Assembly: GCA_963801195.1 (NCBI GenBank)
Contig: CAWDDX010000007.1
Span: forward strand, 930,001-994,000
From: SZUA-36 sp963801195
GTDB taxonomy: Bacteria > Pseudomonadota > Gammaproteobacteria > Xanthomonadales > SZUA-36
DNA: 64,000 nt
Reading direction: 5' to 3'
This document shows positions 1 through 9,425 of this stretch, piece by piece; position 1 is the stretch's first letter; the number at the start of each line of letters is the position of its first letter. A program made the translations under genes and the position numbers. Below the pieces are notes generated by a model. It saw only the letters and a list, made by a program, of their open reading frames with translations, was not told where the DNA came from and did no database searches.

Positions 1-595
1 ATTCGCGCAGCGATTCAATTTCTTCGTCAAACAGGTCGATCCGCAACGGTGCCTTTCTGCCGCTTGGAAACAGGTCGATGACCGAACCGCGCACGGCAAA
101 CTGGCCCGCCTGGTAAACCGGGTCGCTATGGCTGTAACCGGCCTGCTGCAGACGTTCCCGGAACTCGTTGATCACCAGGGACTGGCCGGTATTCAGCTGG
201 ATGTTGCGTCCCAGTGCATGGCTTCTCGGCGGCAGGCGTTGCAACAGCGTGGCGATTGGCACCAGCAGCAGGCCACGTTTTACTGCAGACAGCGAGGACA
301 GGGTGGAAAGACGCTCCGCAACGATGTCGGGATGGGGCGAAAACGGGTCGTAAGGAAGCGTTTCATGGTCCGGAAAGTGCAAAACCGGAAGCGAACCATC
401 ACTGAACAGGCGTACATCCTGCTCCAGCAGGTGAGACTGGTGGCTGGAGCGGGTGACGACCAGTACGATGCCGTCATGGGCGCGGGCCGCTGACAAAAGG
501 GCAAGGGCGGTACTGCTGCCATGCAGCCCCGTCCAGCCCGGGGCATCGCCGGCAAAACGTGCGCTCAGGGGGCTTTGCGGCCCGTTTGCGGCCAT
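1..595 (-). CDS. mfd: Transcription-repair coupling factor Mfd, N-terminal part (cut by window edge)
   Basis: About 198 N-terminal residues of Mfd, the ATP-dependent translocase that removes RNA polymerase stalled at lesions and recruits UvrA. The frame read from 595 down gives MAANGPQSPLSARFAGD, then stretches typical of the UvrB-like N-terminal module: LPVLHFPDHETLPYDPFSPH, a segment ending ERLSTL, and GQFAVRGSVIDLFPSG near residue 175. The helicase part lies outside the window. The ATG at 595 overlaps the stop of the upstream antiporter gene as TGATG, so translation is probably coupled. Identification is from recognised family sequence; the start is supported by the coupling. Confidence 0.9.
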   Translation of the reverse strand, partial: MAANGPQSPLSARFAGDAPGWTGLHGSSTALALLSAARAHDGIVLVVTRSSHQSHLLEQDVRLFSDGSLPVLHFPDHETLPYDPFSPHPDIVAERLSTLSSLSAVKRGLLLVPIATLLQRLPPRSHALGRNIQLNTGQSLVINEFRERLQQAGYSHSDPVYQAGQFAVRGSVIDLFPSGRKAPLRIDLFDEEIESLRE

Positions 596-2283
596 CAAAC
601 CGTATAGGGTTCGTACGATGGTTTACCGTAGAACCTGAGGATCAGCCAGAGCACGGCCAGTCCGATGATCATGCCAAGCCACCAGGGCGGGCCCAGTGCC
701 GTCAGCAGGCTGCCGAACAGGATGGCGGCCGCGCCGACCGTTATCGCATACGGCATTTGGGTGCGGACGTGCTCTATATGGTCACAACCGGAGGCAAGCG
801 AAGACAAAATTGTGGTGTCTGAAATGGGCGAACAATGATCACCCCAGACAGCACCGGCGAGTATGGCCGAGACCGATGAATAGAGGATGTGCATGTCGTG
901 TGGACCCGTCTGACCCTGCGCACTCATCACGGCCCAGGTCAATGGCATGACCAGCGGGAACAGGATACCCATGGCGCCCCAACTGGAACCGGTTGCGAAG
1001 GCGGCGACGGCTGCCAGCAGGAACACGATCGTCGGCATGATGAAAGTTGGTAATGAATCACCCAGTACGCTGGTCAGGAATTCTGCGGTCTTCAGGACGT
1101 CGGTAATCTCGCCGAGAGACCAGGCGAGAATAAGAATGATCATTGCCATCAGCATTGAGCTTACGCCGTGGAACCAGGCGTTGACCACTTCCTCGAGACT
1201 GAGGATTCTCTGGCCGACGGACAGAATCGCGGCGGCCATCATCGCACACAGGGATGACCACATCAGCGCCGTGTAGGAATCCGCGCTGCCAATAATATCT
1301 TTTAGTGAAGGGTCGGCCACATCAGCGGTCGCTTGCTGTCCGGTGACATACAGTCCGATAATCATGCCAAGAATCATGACCAGCACGGGAATATAGGCAT
1401 TAAAGGCACGGTGGGGTTTGCCGTCCACGGGGCCCAGGGCTTCCACTTCCTGGTTTTTATCGACTTCTATTTCGTGGTACTGTGAACCATGCTTTTGAGC
1501 GAGCCGTTCTGACTCCAGCATGGGGCCGAAGTCCCTGCCGGAGATGGAAACCATGAAAACAAATATGATCGCCATGATCGGATAAAAACTGTAGGGGATG
1601 GTATTCAGAAATAAGAGGTAAGCCTCGGTGTTCAGTCCTTTCATCTTGCTCAAGGAATCGCCGATCAGGCCTATTTCATAACCGATCCAGGTGGTCACGA
1701 CGGCAATACATGCCACGGGGGCGGCCGTTGAATCGACGATATAGGCCAGCTTGGCGCGCGAGACGCGCATCGAATCGGTGACCGGTCGCATGGTATTACC
1801 GACCACCAGGGTATTGGCGTAGTCGTCAAAAAAGATCGCAACGCCAAGGGCCGCGGTTGCCACACAGGCATGGCGTGCCGAATCGGCCCACGCGACGATG
1901 TGGTTGACGATGCCCTGCATACCACCGTTACGCGTAATGATGCCCACCATACCGCCCACCATCATCGAAAACAGCACGATAGCGGTGTGATCGGGGTTGG
2001 ACAGTGCATTGGCCACGTAAACCTGGAAGGTATCCAGCAATCCGGTCCAGATGGCGAACAGGCCAAAGTCATTGATGACCCAGGCGCCGACCCAGATGCC
2101 CAGGAAAAGCGCGGGGATGACACGTTTTGTGATCAGTGCGACCGCGATGGTCAGCAATGGCGGCAGAATGGCCACCCAGCTTGCCGCCGCCCCGGGTGCG
2201 GTTTCCGCTGCGTTTGCACAAGTACTGAAAATCAAGAGACAAATTACATTAACAATATTAAATAACCTATTGTTATAAAGCAT
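595..2283 (-). CDS. NhaC-family Na+/H+ antiporter-like membrane protein
   Basis: A 562-residue polytopic inner-membrane protein of the NhaC antiporter family, expected to exchange Na+ (or an organic ion pair) for protons. Hydrophobic segments run through the whole length. The family-like stretch FFDDYANTLVVGNTMRPVTD lies near residues 151-170 and a GSSWGAMGILFPLVMPLTWA segment lies near the C-terminus. The first 25 residues (hydrophobic, ending CANAAETAPG) resemble a cleavable signal peptide ahead of the first transport helix, which is unusual for an NhaC protein. The start ATG overlaps the stop of the upstream DUF349 gene (TAATG) and the stop overlaps mfd (TGATG). The substrate cannot be told from sequence. 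Confidence 0.85.
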   Translation of the reverse strand: MLYNNRLFNIVNVICLLIFSTCANAAETAPGAAASWVAILPPLLTIAVALITKRVIPALFLGIWVGAWVINDFGLFAIWTGLLDTFQVYVANALSNPDHTAIVLFSMMVGGMVGIITRNGGMQGIVNHIVAWADSARHACVATAALGVAIFFDDYANTLVVGNTMRPVTDSMRVSRAKLAYIVDSTAAPVACIAVVTTWIGYEIGLIGDSLSKMKGLNTEAYLLFLNTIPYSFYPIMAIIFVFMVSISGRDFGPMLESERLAQKHGSQYHEIEVDKNQEVEALGPVDGKPHRAFNAYIPVLVMILGMIIGLYVTGQQATADVADPSLKDIIGSADSYTALMWSSLCAMMAAAILSVGQRILSLEEVVNAWFHGVSSMLMAMIILILAWSLGEITDVLKTAEFLTSVLGDSLPTFIMPTIVFLLAAVAAFATGSSWGAMGILFPLVMPLTWAVMSAQGQTGPHDMHILYSSVSAILAGAVWGDHCSPISDTTILSSLASGCDHIEHVRTQMPYAITVGAAAILFGSLLTALGPPWWLGMIIGLAVLWLILRFYGKPSYEPYTV

Positions 2284-5003
2284 TAAGCAGTCTCCATAAT
2301 AGCGGACAAGGCTTGTTTGATACGTTTGCCGAAAGTCTCAAAATCAGATTCGGGCAAGGCATACAAACCGAGCCAGGTATTCTCCGCTTCGAGTGCTTCC
2401 TCGGTGGCTGGTTGCCGCGTGCGTGCACCGGACATCGATTCAGCTAAACGATCCACCTGGTATTTCATACGCTGCTCGCGGTCTTCTTGCGGTGACGGCA
2501 GTCCGGCAAGAAACTCCAGCGCGATGCACAGAACGCGGGCCTGCGAACGCATCTGCCCGATTTCCTCATCGGTCGGGGTGGGGTTTTCACCCGCCAGGAT
2601 TTCCTTGCAGATCTTGTCCATGCGTGACTCGAGCGCGTCATCGGAGCTGTCCCCGGGCCAGGCGCTGGCGACTTTCGTTGCCGTCTTTTTACTCAACTCA
2701 CCCTTCGCGGTCCTGCCGCTGACGCTGAGTTCGTGCAGCAATGCGGATTTTAGCCATATGCGCTCGCGGGTCGCGTTGACGTGTTGCTGTTGATCCTGTT
2801 TGACACGTTGTTCGTATTGCTCGACGAGGTTCTGGAATGACTGCATCAGTTTACGATCGGGGTGTTCAATGTCTTTCCAGCTATCCTGTAAGCCCTGGAC
2901 TTTGCCGTGCAGGCCGGCCAGGTCATCCTTGCTTTTCAATATGTCCCTGAGTTCGTTGCACAGCGATTTTTGCGCCTTCAGACGGTCGTCGTCTGCCGCA
3001 CGATCACTTGCCTGCTTTGATTTGAGTTCATCGAACAGGGGATCGAGGTGGGCGCGGAACTGGTTCCAGAGCTCCTGCTCCTTGCTTCGCCACAGGCTTC
3101 CCGCGTCCTTCCAGTTCGATTGCAGTGATTTTGCCTGGGCGATCGCCTCGCTGCGTTCCGGCAGATGCACAAGCTGGCTGGCGGCGCGGATCAGTTTCAT
3201 TTTTTCCAGTTCGACATCCTGGTAATGTGCTTGCAGGACGGTATTGGATTTATCCAGCGTGGCTTTCAGTTTTCTCGCCAGTTTTTGACGTTGCCTGGCG
3301 GGCACTTCATTCAGGTCATGCAGTTTCCTGCGCCCCTGGGTCAGGCCTTTGACCAGTGCGACCCAATCGACCGGTTCACTTTTCGCCAATTGCTCGAGTT
3401 CGGTACAAAACGTGGCGAGTGACTCGGCGTGGCGGGACTGGATTTCACTGCGTTTGTCGAGAAATGGCTTGGCGGTCTCGAATGCCTCGTGGCCCGCGGT
3501 GTTGAATTTCCGCCACATCCACGGGGCGGCAGAAAACTTTTTATCTCCCGGGATCTGCTCGCTTTGCTCCAGGTTCTTCCATTCCTGTTGCAGACTCTTG
3601 ATGCGGTCGAGCAGGGCGTCCGGGTGCAGATCGGCAGAGGGTAAAACTTCCATTTCGGCAATCAGGCGTTTGCGAACCTTGTTATTCGACCAATGTTGCC
3701 AGTCACGCAGTTCGCGCAGACGTGCCTGCATCGAGTTCATCCTGCTGTTGATCTTTTGCCAATCCTTGTTCTTGCCGTGTCCTTTTACGGATTGTTGCAG
3801 CGTGGCCCGTGTTTCCAGTGCCTTGTGCAACTCACCCTGTTCAAGCTCGGTTTCCAGTTGCGTGAGCAGCTCACTTGCCTGTTGCAATTCTTCTTCGAAC
3901 TTTTGGCGCTGCTGCTCGAGCATGGTTTCGAGACCTTCGAGCACGGCTTTGGCCGCATGGAAACGATCCCGGTCATCCGCGCCCGGGTTTACGCATTTGC
4001 TCCAGGCTGTTTCCAATTGCTGCTTCAACTTGGCAATACTGGCCGGACGCGGCTTTTGTGCATTTTCGGTTTGGTAAAGACGTATGGCATCGGCGATGCG
4101 CGCGAGGTCTTCGCTGGCTTGCGGCGATTCCACCGTTGCAGGCTCCGCAGGGGTGCCCGGCGCTTCTTCAATGGCCGGTTCCAAGCCTGCATCACCCGGT
4201 GTTTCCGCCAGCGGGTCAGAAATGGGCTCCTCCGGTGCGGCGAGCCGGTCGCAGACACGCTGATAGCGTTGTGCCATCGTACTGTCTGCATGGCTGGCAA
4301 TGCGTTGCCAGGACGTATGCAGCGCGTCGATTACCGCAGCGTCCTGCGCCTCGGTGTCCAACGCGAGTTTTTCAAGGGTACTGCAGATAAGGACGGCTTC
4401 GACCTGAACGGCGCCGGGGTCTGCCTGCCCGAGCAATTCTTCGTGCAGACGATCCTGCAATTTCGTGTAAAGCGTCTTGTCGGATTTCCTCAACGCGCCA
4501 ATGACCCGGTTCAGGGTCGTGTGCTGCGTGATTCGACTGGCGGCGAAGCTGCGGTTTTCCGCATCGCTGTCACTGATGCAGCAATCACCCAATACACCCT
4601 GCCGTTCAACCCTGGCCAACGCGGCCCGTCTCAGCTCCGTTTCGGGGGCATGGGTAGCGAGGTGTTCGATCAAATCGCGATCCGATGTGGTTTCGACCAC
4701 CTGCATACGAAATTCCAGCGGCGGCCGGGATTCGTTCGAAGAAGCGGCCAGTTGCCGGATGCGGTCCTGCAGAAGTTTTTTAACCTCGGGATCCTGCTCA
4801 CCGTCATGCAGCTTCAAAATGTTTTCCAGTTGGTGCACCCGTTTGATCGCGGCTGAGCGTACCCGCTTGTCTTCGTCTTTTGCAGCAATATCGAGCAGGC
4901 TGCCGATCAGGTCCGCGTGTTGTTCGGTGCTGACCGACTCCAGGCGGATGTCCGCATTGCTACTTTGCCATTTGGGTTTAAAAATTGATGGTTTCCAGTT
5001 CAT
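2283..5003 (-). CDS. DUF349-domain coiled-coil protein
   Basis: About 906 residues, largely charged and helical. Repeats of the DUF349 type, with patterns such as LQQEWKNLEQ and LQSNWKDAGSLWRSKEQELW, occupy the middle and C-terminal thirds. An acidic, proline-rich linker with EPAIEEAPGTPAEP lies near residues 270-295. No catalytic motif or membrane segment is seen, so it is probably cytoplasmic. DUF349 proteins have no settled function. I chose the ATG at 5003, five bases after the dusB stop. A TTG at 5012 in the same frame would overlap dusB by four bases and is the alternative start. Neither has a strong ribosome binding site, so translation probably depends on coupling to dusB. Confidence 0.85.
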   Translation of the reverse strand: MNWKPSIFKPKWQSSNADIRLESVSTEQHADLIGSLLDIAAKDEDKRVRSAAIKRVHQLENILKLHDGEQDPEVKKLLQDRIRQLAASSNESRPPLEFRMQVVETTSDRDLIEHLATHAPETELRRAALARVERQGVLGDCCISDSDAENRSFAASRITQHTTLNRVIGALRKSDKTLYTKLQDRLHEELLGQADPGAVQVEAVLICSTLEKLALDTEAQDAAVIDALHTSWQRIASHADSTMAQRYQRVCDRLAAPEEPISDPLAETPGDAGLEPAIEEAPGTPAEPATVESPQASEDLARIADAIRLYQTENAQKPRPASIAKLKQQLETAWSKCVNPGADDRDRFHAAKAVLEGLETMLEQQRQKFEEELQQASELLTQLETELEQGELHKALETRATLQQSVKGHGKNKDWQKINSRMNSMQARLRELRDWQHWSNNKVRKRLIAEMEVLPSADLHPDALLDRIKSLQQEWKNLEQSEQIPGDKKFSAAPWMWRKFNTAGHEAFETAKPFLDKRSEIQSRHAESLATFCTELEQLAKSEPVDWVALVKGLTQGRRKLHDLNEVPARQRQKLARKLKATLDKSNTVLQAHYQDVELEKMKLIRAASQLVHLPERSEAIAQAKSLQSNWKDAGSLWRSKEQELWNQFRAHLDPLFDELKSKQASDRAADDDRLKAQKSLCNELRDILKSKDDLAGLHGKVQGLQDSWKDIEHPDRKLMQSFQNLVEQYEQRVKQDQQQHVNATRERIWLKSALLHELSVSGRTAKGELSKKTATKVASAWPGDSSDDALESRMDKICKEILAGENPTPTDEEIGQMRSQARVLCIALEFLAGLPSPQEDREQRMKYQVDRLAESMSGARTRQPATEEALEAENTWLGLYALPESDFETFGKRIKQALSAIMETA

Positions 5004-5008
5004 TGGGG

Positions 5009-5995
5009 TCAAGCTGCCAGTTTGGATGAATCGGGAAAGTGCTGTTCCAGTAACTGGAACTGCTCTTTTGCGGTTTGCACGCGCATTAAATCATACAGTA
5101 TCTGTTTCGAATCCGGGCGTCCCTTGAGGTACCAGCCGATGTGTTTACGGGCGACCTGTACACCATGACACTCACCGTAAAACACGTGCAGACGCCGCAG
5201 GTGATCGCGCATGACCGCATGGACCTCACATGCATCCGGCGGCGGCAATACCTCTCCGGTGAGCAGGTAGTGATTGAACTCCCTGAATATCCAGGGATTG
5301 CCCTGCGCACCGCGGCCGATCATCAATCCTGTGGCGCCGGTGTAATCCATGACGCGCCTGGCCTGCTGGGGTGTGGTGACATCACCGTTGGCAAATACGG
5401 GCAGATCGGTTTCCCGGCAGATGCTGCGGATGGTTTCGTATTCAGCCTCGCCGTTGAAGCGGTCAGCACGGGTGCGGCCATGCACCGCCAGTGCAGCGAT
5501 ACCGCAGGACTCGGCAATTTGCGCGACTGCAAGACCGTTGCGGTTGCTCTGGTCCGGGCCCGTGCGTATTTTTAGTGTCACCGGCACGTTGACCGCGGCA
5601 ACCACCGCCCCGAGAATGGCTTCGACCAGCACGAGATCAGACAGCAGGGCGGAACCGCCGAACTTGCCGCAGACCTTCTTGGCCGGGCAACCCATGTTGA
5701 TATCTATTATCTGAGCGCCGAGCCCAACGTTGTAAACGGCCGCTTCCGCCAAAGTCCGCGGATCACTGCCGACGATCTGCACCGCCACGGGTTCGGGCTC
5801 GCCATCGAGATTGCTGCGCCAGACGGATTTACGGGTGTGCTTGAGTCGTGGGTTCGAACTGACCATTTCGGTAACCACGTAACCGGCACCCAGTTGGCGG
5901 CAAAGCTGCCGGAACGGGCGATCGGTGACGCCGGCCATTGGCGCCAGGGCAATGCGGTTGCTTAATGTGTAGGGTCCAATTTGCAAAGCGGTCAT
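5009..5995 (-). CDS. dusB: tRNA-dihydrouridine synthase B
   Basis: A 328-residue FMN enzyme that reduces specific uridines in the tRNA D-loop. The TIM-barrel opens with LAPMAGVTDRPFRQLCRQLG (residues 17-36). The catalytic cysteine lies in DINMGCPAKKVCGKFGGSAL, the second Cys being the proton donor. AVHGRTRADRFNGEAEY and FANGDVTTPQQA are the usual phosphate and FMN contacts, followed by GLMIGRGAQGNPWIF. Length and motifs match DusB rather than DusA or DusC. In many Gammaproteobacteria dusB precedes fis; here it precedes the DUF349 gene and no fis is nearby. ATG at 5995 is the natural start. Confidence 0.95.
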   Translation of the reverse strand: MTALQIGPYTLSNRIALAPMAGVTDRPFRQLCRQLGAGYVVTEMVSSNPRLKHTRKSVWRSNLDGEPEPVAVQIVGSDPRTLAEAAVYNVGLGAQIIDINMGCPAKKVCGKFGGSALLSDLVLVEAILGAVVAAVNVPVTLKIRTGPDQSNRNGLAVAQIAESCGIAALAVHGRTRADRFNGEAEYETIRSICRETDLPVFANGDVTTPQQARRVMDYTGATGLMIGRGAQGNPWIFREFNHYLLTGEVLPPPDACEVHAVMRDHLRRLHVFYGECHGVQVARKHIGWYLKGRPDSKQILYDLMRVQTAKEQFQLLEQHFPDSSKLAA

Positions 5996-6052
5996 TCCGG
6001 CGAGGCGATGGGTATTCGCATGGTATTAACAGTCCCTGAATCCCGCCTGCGT

Positions 6053-7294
6053 TTATGAGCTCAGGGCTTCGAAAATCTGAAACCCCGCCACCCATGTACC
6101 AATGGCAGATCCAAGATTTGAGAAAAAGAATACCAGCAAAATGCGGGTAGCGGGGTTTTTGAACCAACCCTTCAGCGTGGTAGCATCTTCACGTAACCTT
6201 TCGAGATCCGAGACCCTGGGTTTACGCAGCCACGACTCCACCACGCCAGTGACCATTCCTGCCGCAATGGCCGGGTTCAGCGAGGTCAACGGCGCGGCGA
6301 TCATGGCGCTCAATATCGTTAAAGGGTGACCCCTCGCGATCAGTGCGCCGAGTGCCGCAAGACCGCCGTTGATCAGGACCCAAAGTGTGACGAGTTGCCA
6401 ACCAAGTTCGGGGCTGCGCGAAAAGCCGACCCAAAAGCCGGTGAATATCAGCGCTGCGATCACCCATGGTACAAATTTGAGCCAGCGGTTGGCCGGTGGC
6501 AATTGTGACAGGATCTCGACCTCGGACAGCGGTTCCTGCTGGCCGGACGCAAGGTGTTTTGACAGGCCTTCCAGGTGACCGGCGCCGATCACCACCAGGA
6601 TGCGCTTGCCGGCGTTGCCGATGTTTTCCTGGCGCAGACGTGCTGCCATGAAACGGTCACGTTCCGTGATCAGCGCTTCGTATAATTCGGGCGACTGTTC
6701 GGCGAACTCGGTGAAGGTGGATTCGAGGATATCGCCTTCCTTGAGCTTCTCGATCTGGTCTTCATCGATCTCTTCCGAACTGACGGTACTCATGACGAGC
6801 CCTGTCGTCAGCATGATGCGCTTGTACCAGGGCACGGCGCGATAACTGCGCTTCAGGGTGGTCGCCAGGTCGCGATCGATGAGTTGCAGGGGTACTTTGT
6901 TGGCCAGCGCCGCATCGGCGGCGGCTTTGAGTTCAGCACCCGGTTCGATACCAAACTGCTCAGCGATACGCCGCTGGTAAGCCCCAAGGGCCAGGTTGGC
7001 CATCACCAGTCCCGCTTTTTTCTCGCGAATAATGCGGTAAAGGTCCATGTCCTTCCATTGCTGCTGTTTGGTCAGGGCCTGGTGACGGGCGGGGCAGAGT
7101 TCTGCGGCGATTGCATCGAAATTGCCGCTGCCTGCCATTTCGGTGACAGCGGCTACACTGGCGCGTGATACGTGGGCTGTCCCCAGCAGGACATAATTGA
7201 CGCCATCGCGGGTAATTTCCCTTGTGGGCTGTTCCGCAGGTATCAAATCCGGGGTCACCGCTTGCGGTTTTAGTGTTGCTTCTGGTTCAGGCAT
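6053..7294 (-). CDS. TraB/PrgY-family membrane protein
   Basis: 413 residues. The N-terminal domain is of the TraB/TIKI-like superfamily, with the hallmark GTAH at residues 38-41 (LLGTAHVSRAS), an ELCPARHQAL segment, and VVIGAGHLEGL near residue 250. The last 150 residues contain four or five hydrophobic helices (WVIAALIFTGFWVGF, LVTLWVLINGGLAALGALIA and others), placing it in the membrane. Enterococcal TraB/PrgY lowers pheromone activity and metazoan TIKI is a metalloprotease, so a protease-like role is possible but unproven for the bacterial chromosomal form. It precedes dusB on the same strand with a 57-bp gap. Confidence 0.85.
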   Translation of the reverse strand: MPEPEATLKPQAVTPDLIPAEQPTREITRDGVNYVLLGTAHVSRASVAAVTEMAGSGNFDAIAAELCPARHQALTKQQQWKDMDLYRIIREKKAGLVMANLALGAYQRRIAEQFGIEPGAELKAAADAALANKVPLQLIDRDLATTLKRSYRAVPWYKRIMLTTGLVMSTVSSEEIDEDQIEKLKEGDILESTFTEFAEQSPELYEALITERDRFMAARLRQENIGNAGKRILVVIGAGHLEGLSKHLASGQQEPLSEVEILSQLPPANRWLKFVPWVIAALIFTGFWVGFSRSPELGWQLVTLWVLINGGLAALGALIARGHPLTILSAMIAAPLTSLNPAIAAGMVTGVVESWLRKPRVSDLERLREDATTLKGWFKNPATRILLVFFFSNLGSAIGTWVAGFQIFEALSS

Positions 7295-7370
7295 TAGGCT
7301 TTGAGAGCCTTCAGAGAGGCTCCGTTAATCTTGAGAGGGCGCAAGGATAACGCAGAAGCGGCCCCCTTGC

Positions 7371-7656
7371 CTATTTTTCTATAACGGCACCCGGAAGCAA
7401 AACGGTGAACAGCACGAGGTCGCCTTCGAAATAGACACTGTAGGTGTCATATCGCCAACTCGAAATGGGTGGATCGCCGACGGCCGGGATCTTTTCTATC
7501 GGTGTGCCGAATTTTGTTTCGACGGTGGCCTTGTTCAGTCCATTTTTCGGCAAATTCATGTGTTTCGGCCTGGCGCACTTCGTCAATTATCAAAACATCG
7601 GCGTATACAGTTTGCACTGCCAATACCAGCATGAAAGCCAGAACAATCCTTGTCAT
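7371..7656 (-). pseudogene. Small exported protein gene split by a frameshift
   Basis: Two overlapping frames together encode one small protein. From the ATG at 7656, which has GGAG seven bases upstream, frame one gives a signal peptide (MTRIVLAFMLVLAVQTVYAD) followed by VLIIDEVRQAETHEF. The other frame then carries MNLPKNGLNKATVETKFG, PAVGDPPISSWRYDTYSVYF and EGDLVLFTVLLPGAVIEK to the stop at 7371. This matches the layout of a short, widespread gammaproteobacterial secreted protein with a phosphodiesterase-like label but no known function. The switch lies near 7556-7566: one extra base or two missing. It could be a real mutation or an assembly error. Confidence 0.7.
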
Positions 7657-7766
7657 CGTCTTTCTCCAACGCTTTTCAGTTCTCATCGTTACTCAGAATA
7701 ACATAAAACTGAAAAATCGCTTACTGGAAAAATCCAAACGTGGCAGCGGGTGCTGGATTCAAGCAC

Positions 7767-7831
7767 GTCATCCCGGTTTAGCACCGTTTGGGGTGCTGAG
7801 TTTTGGAGGTTCCGGTCTGCGCCGGGACGAC
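7767..7831. repeat. REP-like palindromic element
   Basis: A 65-bp element whose ends GTCATCCCGG and CCGGGACGAC are inverted repeats (nine of ten match). An inner hairpin, AGCACC-gtttg-GGTGCT, lies at 7780-7796. It sits just beyond the rsgA stop, between rsgA and the small exported protein gene, both read leftwards. Such REP-like palindromes usually sit between genes and may stabilise mRNA ends; that role is inferred. Confidence 0.55.
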
Positions 7832-7842
7832 AACATTTACCC

Positions 7843-8748
7843 CTAACTATTCTGTTTCAACAAACGCAGATAGGAGCGGTAACGCCAGTCAAGGATCAAT
7901 CCGTCTTCGACCGCCTGCTTGACGGCACAACCCGGTTCGGATGAATGCAGGCAATCGTTGAACCGGCACCGGCCGGGGCACGTTTTAAATTCGATAAATC
8001 CCGCGGCGAGTTCTTCTTTCTTTAGTTTCCATATACCGTATTCCCAGACACCGGGCGAATCAATCAGGTAGCCGCCGTCCGTGAACTGGTACATCTTGGT
8101 CGTGGTGGTGGTGTGCGCGCCTTTTCCGGTTGCGTTGGAGAGGTTACCGGTCTGGATATGAAGGTCGGGTATCAGCTGGTTGATCAAAGATGATTTGCCG
8201 ACACCGGACTGGCCGACCAGGATGCTGGTCCGGTTTTTCAGGACCGGGCGCAATGCCGTGATGCCCGGCGCGGTTTTACACGAGGTACGAACGACGCTGT
8301 ACCCCAGTGCTTCATAATCCGGCATATGGGCCAGTACCGCGGCGCCGTTGGCCGTTTCATCCGCGGCCACTTCGAGTTCTGACTTGTTATACACAATCAC
8401 CGGTTTGATGCCGAGGCTGTGAACGGCCAGCAGGTAACGCTCCAACAGGTCCAGTGAGGGCAGGGGGCGGGGCGCGACAACGATCAGTGCCTGGTCGAGG
8501 TTCGCGGCGATGATATGCTGACGCAGACGATCGTCCGTTCTTACAAAGTAATTTCTCCGCGGCAGAATGGAGTCAACAACCAACGAGTTACCATCCGCCC
8601 TGGCAGTCAGCACCCGGTCGCCACAGAAAGGCCTCCCAACCGTTCGTCTGAACTTGCACGAATGCTGCGTTCCGTCGTCTGACATCACGACGCCCTGGCC
8701 ACCATAAGAGACCAGTACGAGTGCTTCGGCGCGGGTAGCGGCGTTCAC
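7843..8748 (-). CDS. rsgA: Ribosome small-subunit-dependent GTPase A
   Basis: 301 residues. RsgA is the circularly permuted GTPase that checks late 30S maturation. An N-terminal OB fold is followed by the permuted order G4 (YNKSELE), G1 (GQSGVGKSSLIN) and G3 (DSPGVWEYG). The C-terminal zinc site is made from CPGRCRFNDCLHSSEPGC. The start is a GTG at 8748 without a clear ribosome binding site. The gene is divergent from orn, 110 bases away, the common gammaproteobacterial arrangement. Confidence 0.95.
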   Translation of the reverse strand: MNAATRAEALVLVSYGGQGVVMSDDGTQHSCKFRRTVGRPFCGDRVLTARADGNSLVVDSILPRRNYFVRTDDRLRQHIIAANLDQALIVVAPRPLPSLDLLERYLLAVHSLGIKPVIVYNKSELEVAADETANGAAVLAHMPDYEALGYSVVRTSCKTAPGITALRPVLKNRTSILVGQSGVGKSSLINQLIPDLHIQTGNLSNATGKGAHTTTTTKMYQFTDGGYLIDSPGVWEYGIWKLKKEELAAGFIEFKTCPGRCRFNDCLHSSEPGCAVKQAVEDGLILDWRYRSYLRLLKQNS

Positions 8749-8858
8749 GTATCGGTTTTGATGTCTTGCATGCGCATATTGTACCCGTCATTGCCAAATT
8801 GAACATGGCGCGAAGCAACGCGGGTCGGTATAGTGCGCAAAACGCTGAAAAAGAACAC

Positions 8859-9425
8859 ATGAACGACGAGAAACAAACAAGACTGGTCTGGATCGACTTG
8901 GAAATGACCGGTTTGGATACCGATAACGACACCATCCTCGAGGTGGCAACGGTTATCACCAACGGTGAATTGGATATCCTGGCAACCGGGCCTGCCCTCG
9001 CGATCCGGCACAATGAATCGGTATTGAAATCCATGGATGACTGGAATCGCAGACATCATACCGATTCCGGCCTGTGGCAGCGGGTCGTGTTCAGCCGCTA
9101 CAGCATGGCTGCAGCCGAAGCGGCCTGTATTGAATTTCTCAAGGAATGGGTCGAAAAAGGCGAGTCGCCGATGTGTGGCAACAGCATCTGCCAGGACCGC
9201 CGGTTTTTACACCGTTTTATGCCGGAACTCGGAAGCTGGTTTCATTACCGTAACCTGGATGTCAGCACATTGAAAATCCTGGCCAATGAGTGGTTGCCCT
9301 CCGAGTTGCAGGATTATATAAAGGAAAACCGCCACGAGGCGCTGTCCGATATCCAGGAGTCCATCGAGGAGCTGCAATATTACCGGCGGTACATGGGCAA
9401 GTTCGCCGCCAGGCGCAGCCGGTAG
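8859..9425 (+). CDS. orn: Oligoribonuclease
   Basis: 188 residues, the usual length of Orn, the DEDDh 3'-5' exonuclease that removes dinucleotides at the end of RNA decay and finishes pGpG breakdown in cyclic-di-GMP turnover. Exo I motif WIDLEMTGLD is at residues 9-18, and the final catalytic His and Asp are in ENRHEALSDIQESI. I start at the ATG at 8859 because MNDEKQTRLVWIDLEMTGL matches the family N-terminus; upstream in-frame codons do not. Confidence 0.96.
   Translation: MNDEKQTRLVWIDLEMTGLDTDNDTILEVATVITNGELDILATGPALAIRHNESVLKSMDDWNRRHHTDSGLWQRVVFSRYSMAAAEAACIEFLKEWVEKGESPMCGNSICQDRRFLHRFMPELGSWFHYRNLDVSTLKILANEWLPSELQDYIKENRHEALSDIQESIEELQYYRRYMGKFAARRSR

Noticed and set aside
3693..4856. 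Long rightward open frame (387 aa) opposite the DUF349 gene
   Set aside because: It lies fully inside a well-supported gene on the other strand, has no family motif and reflects codon bias of that gene.
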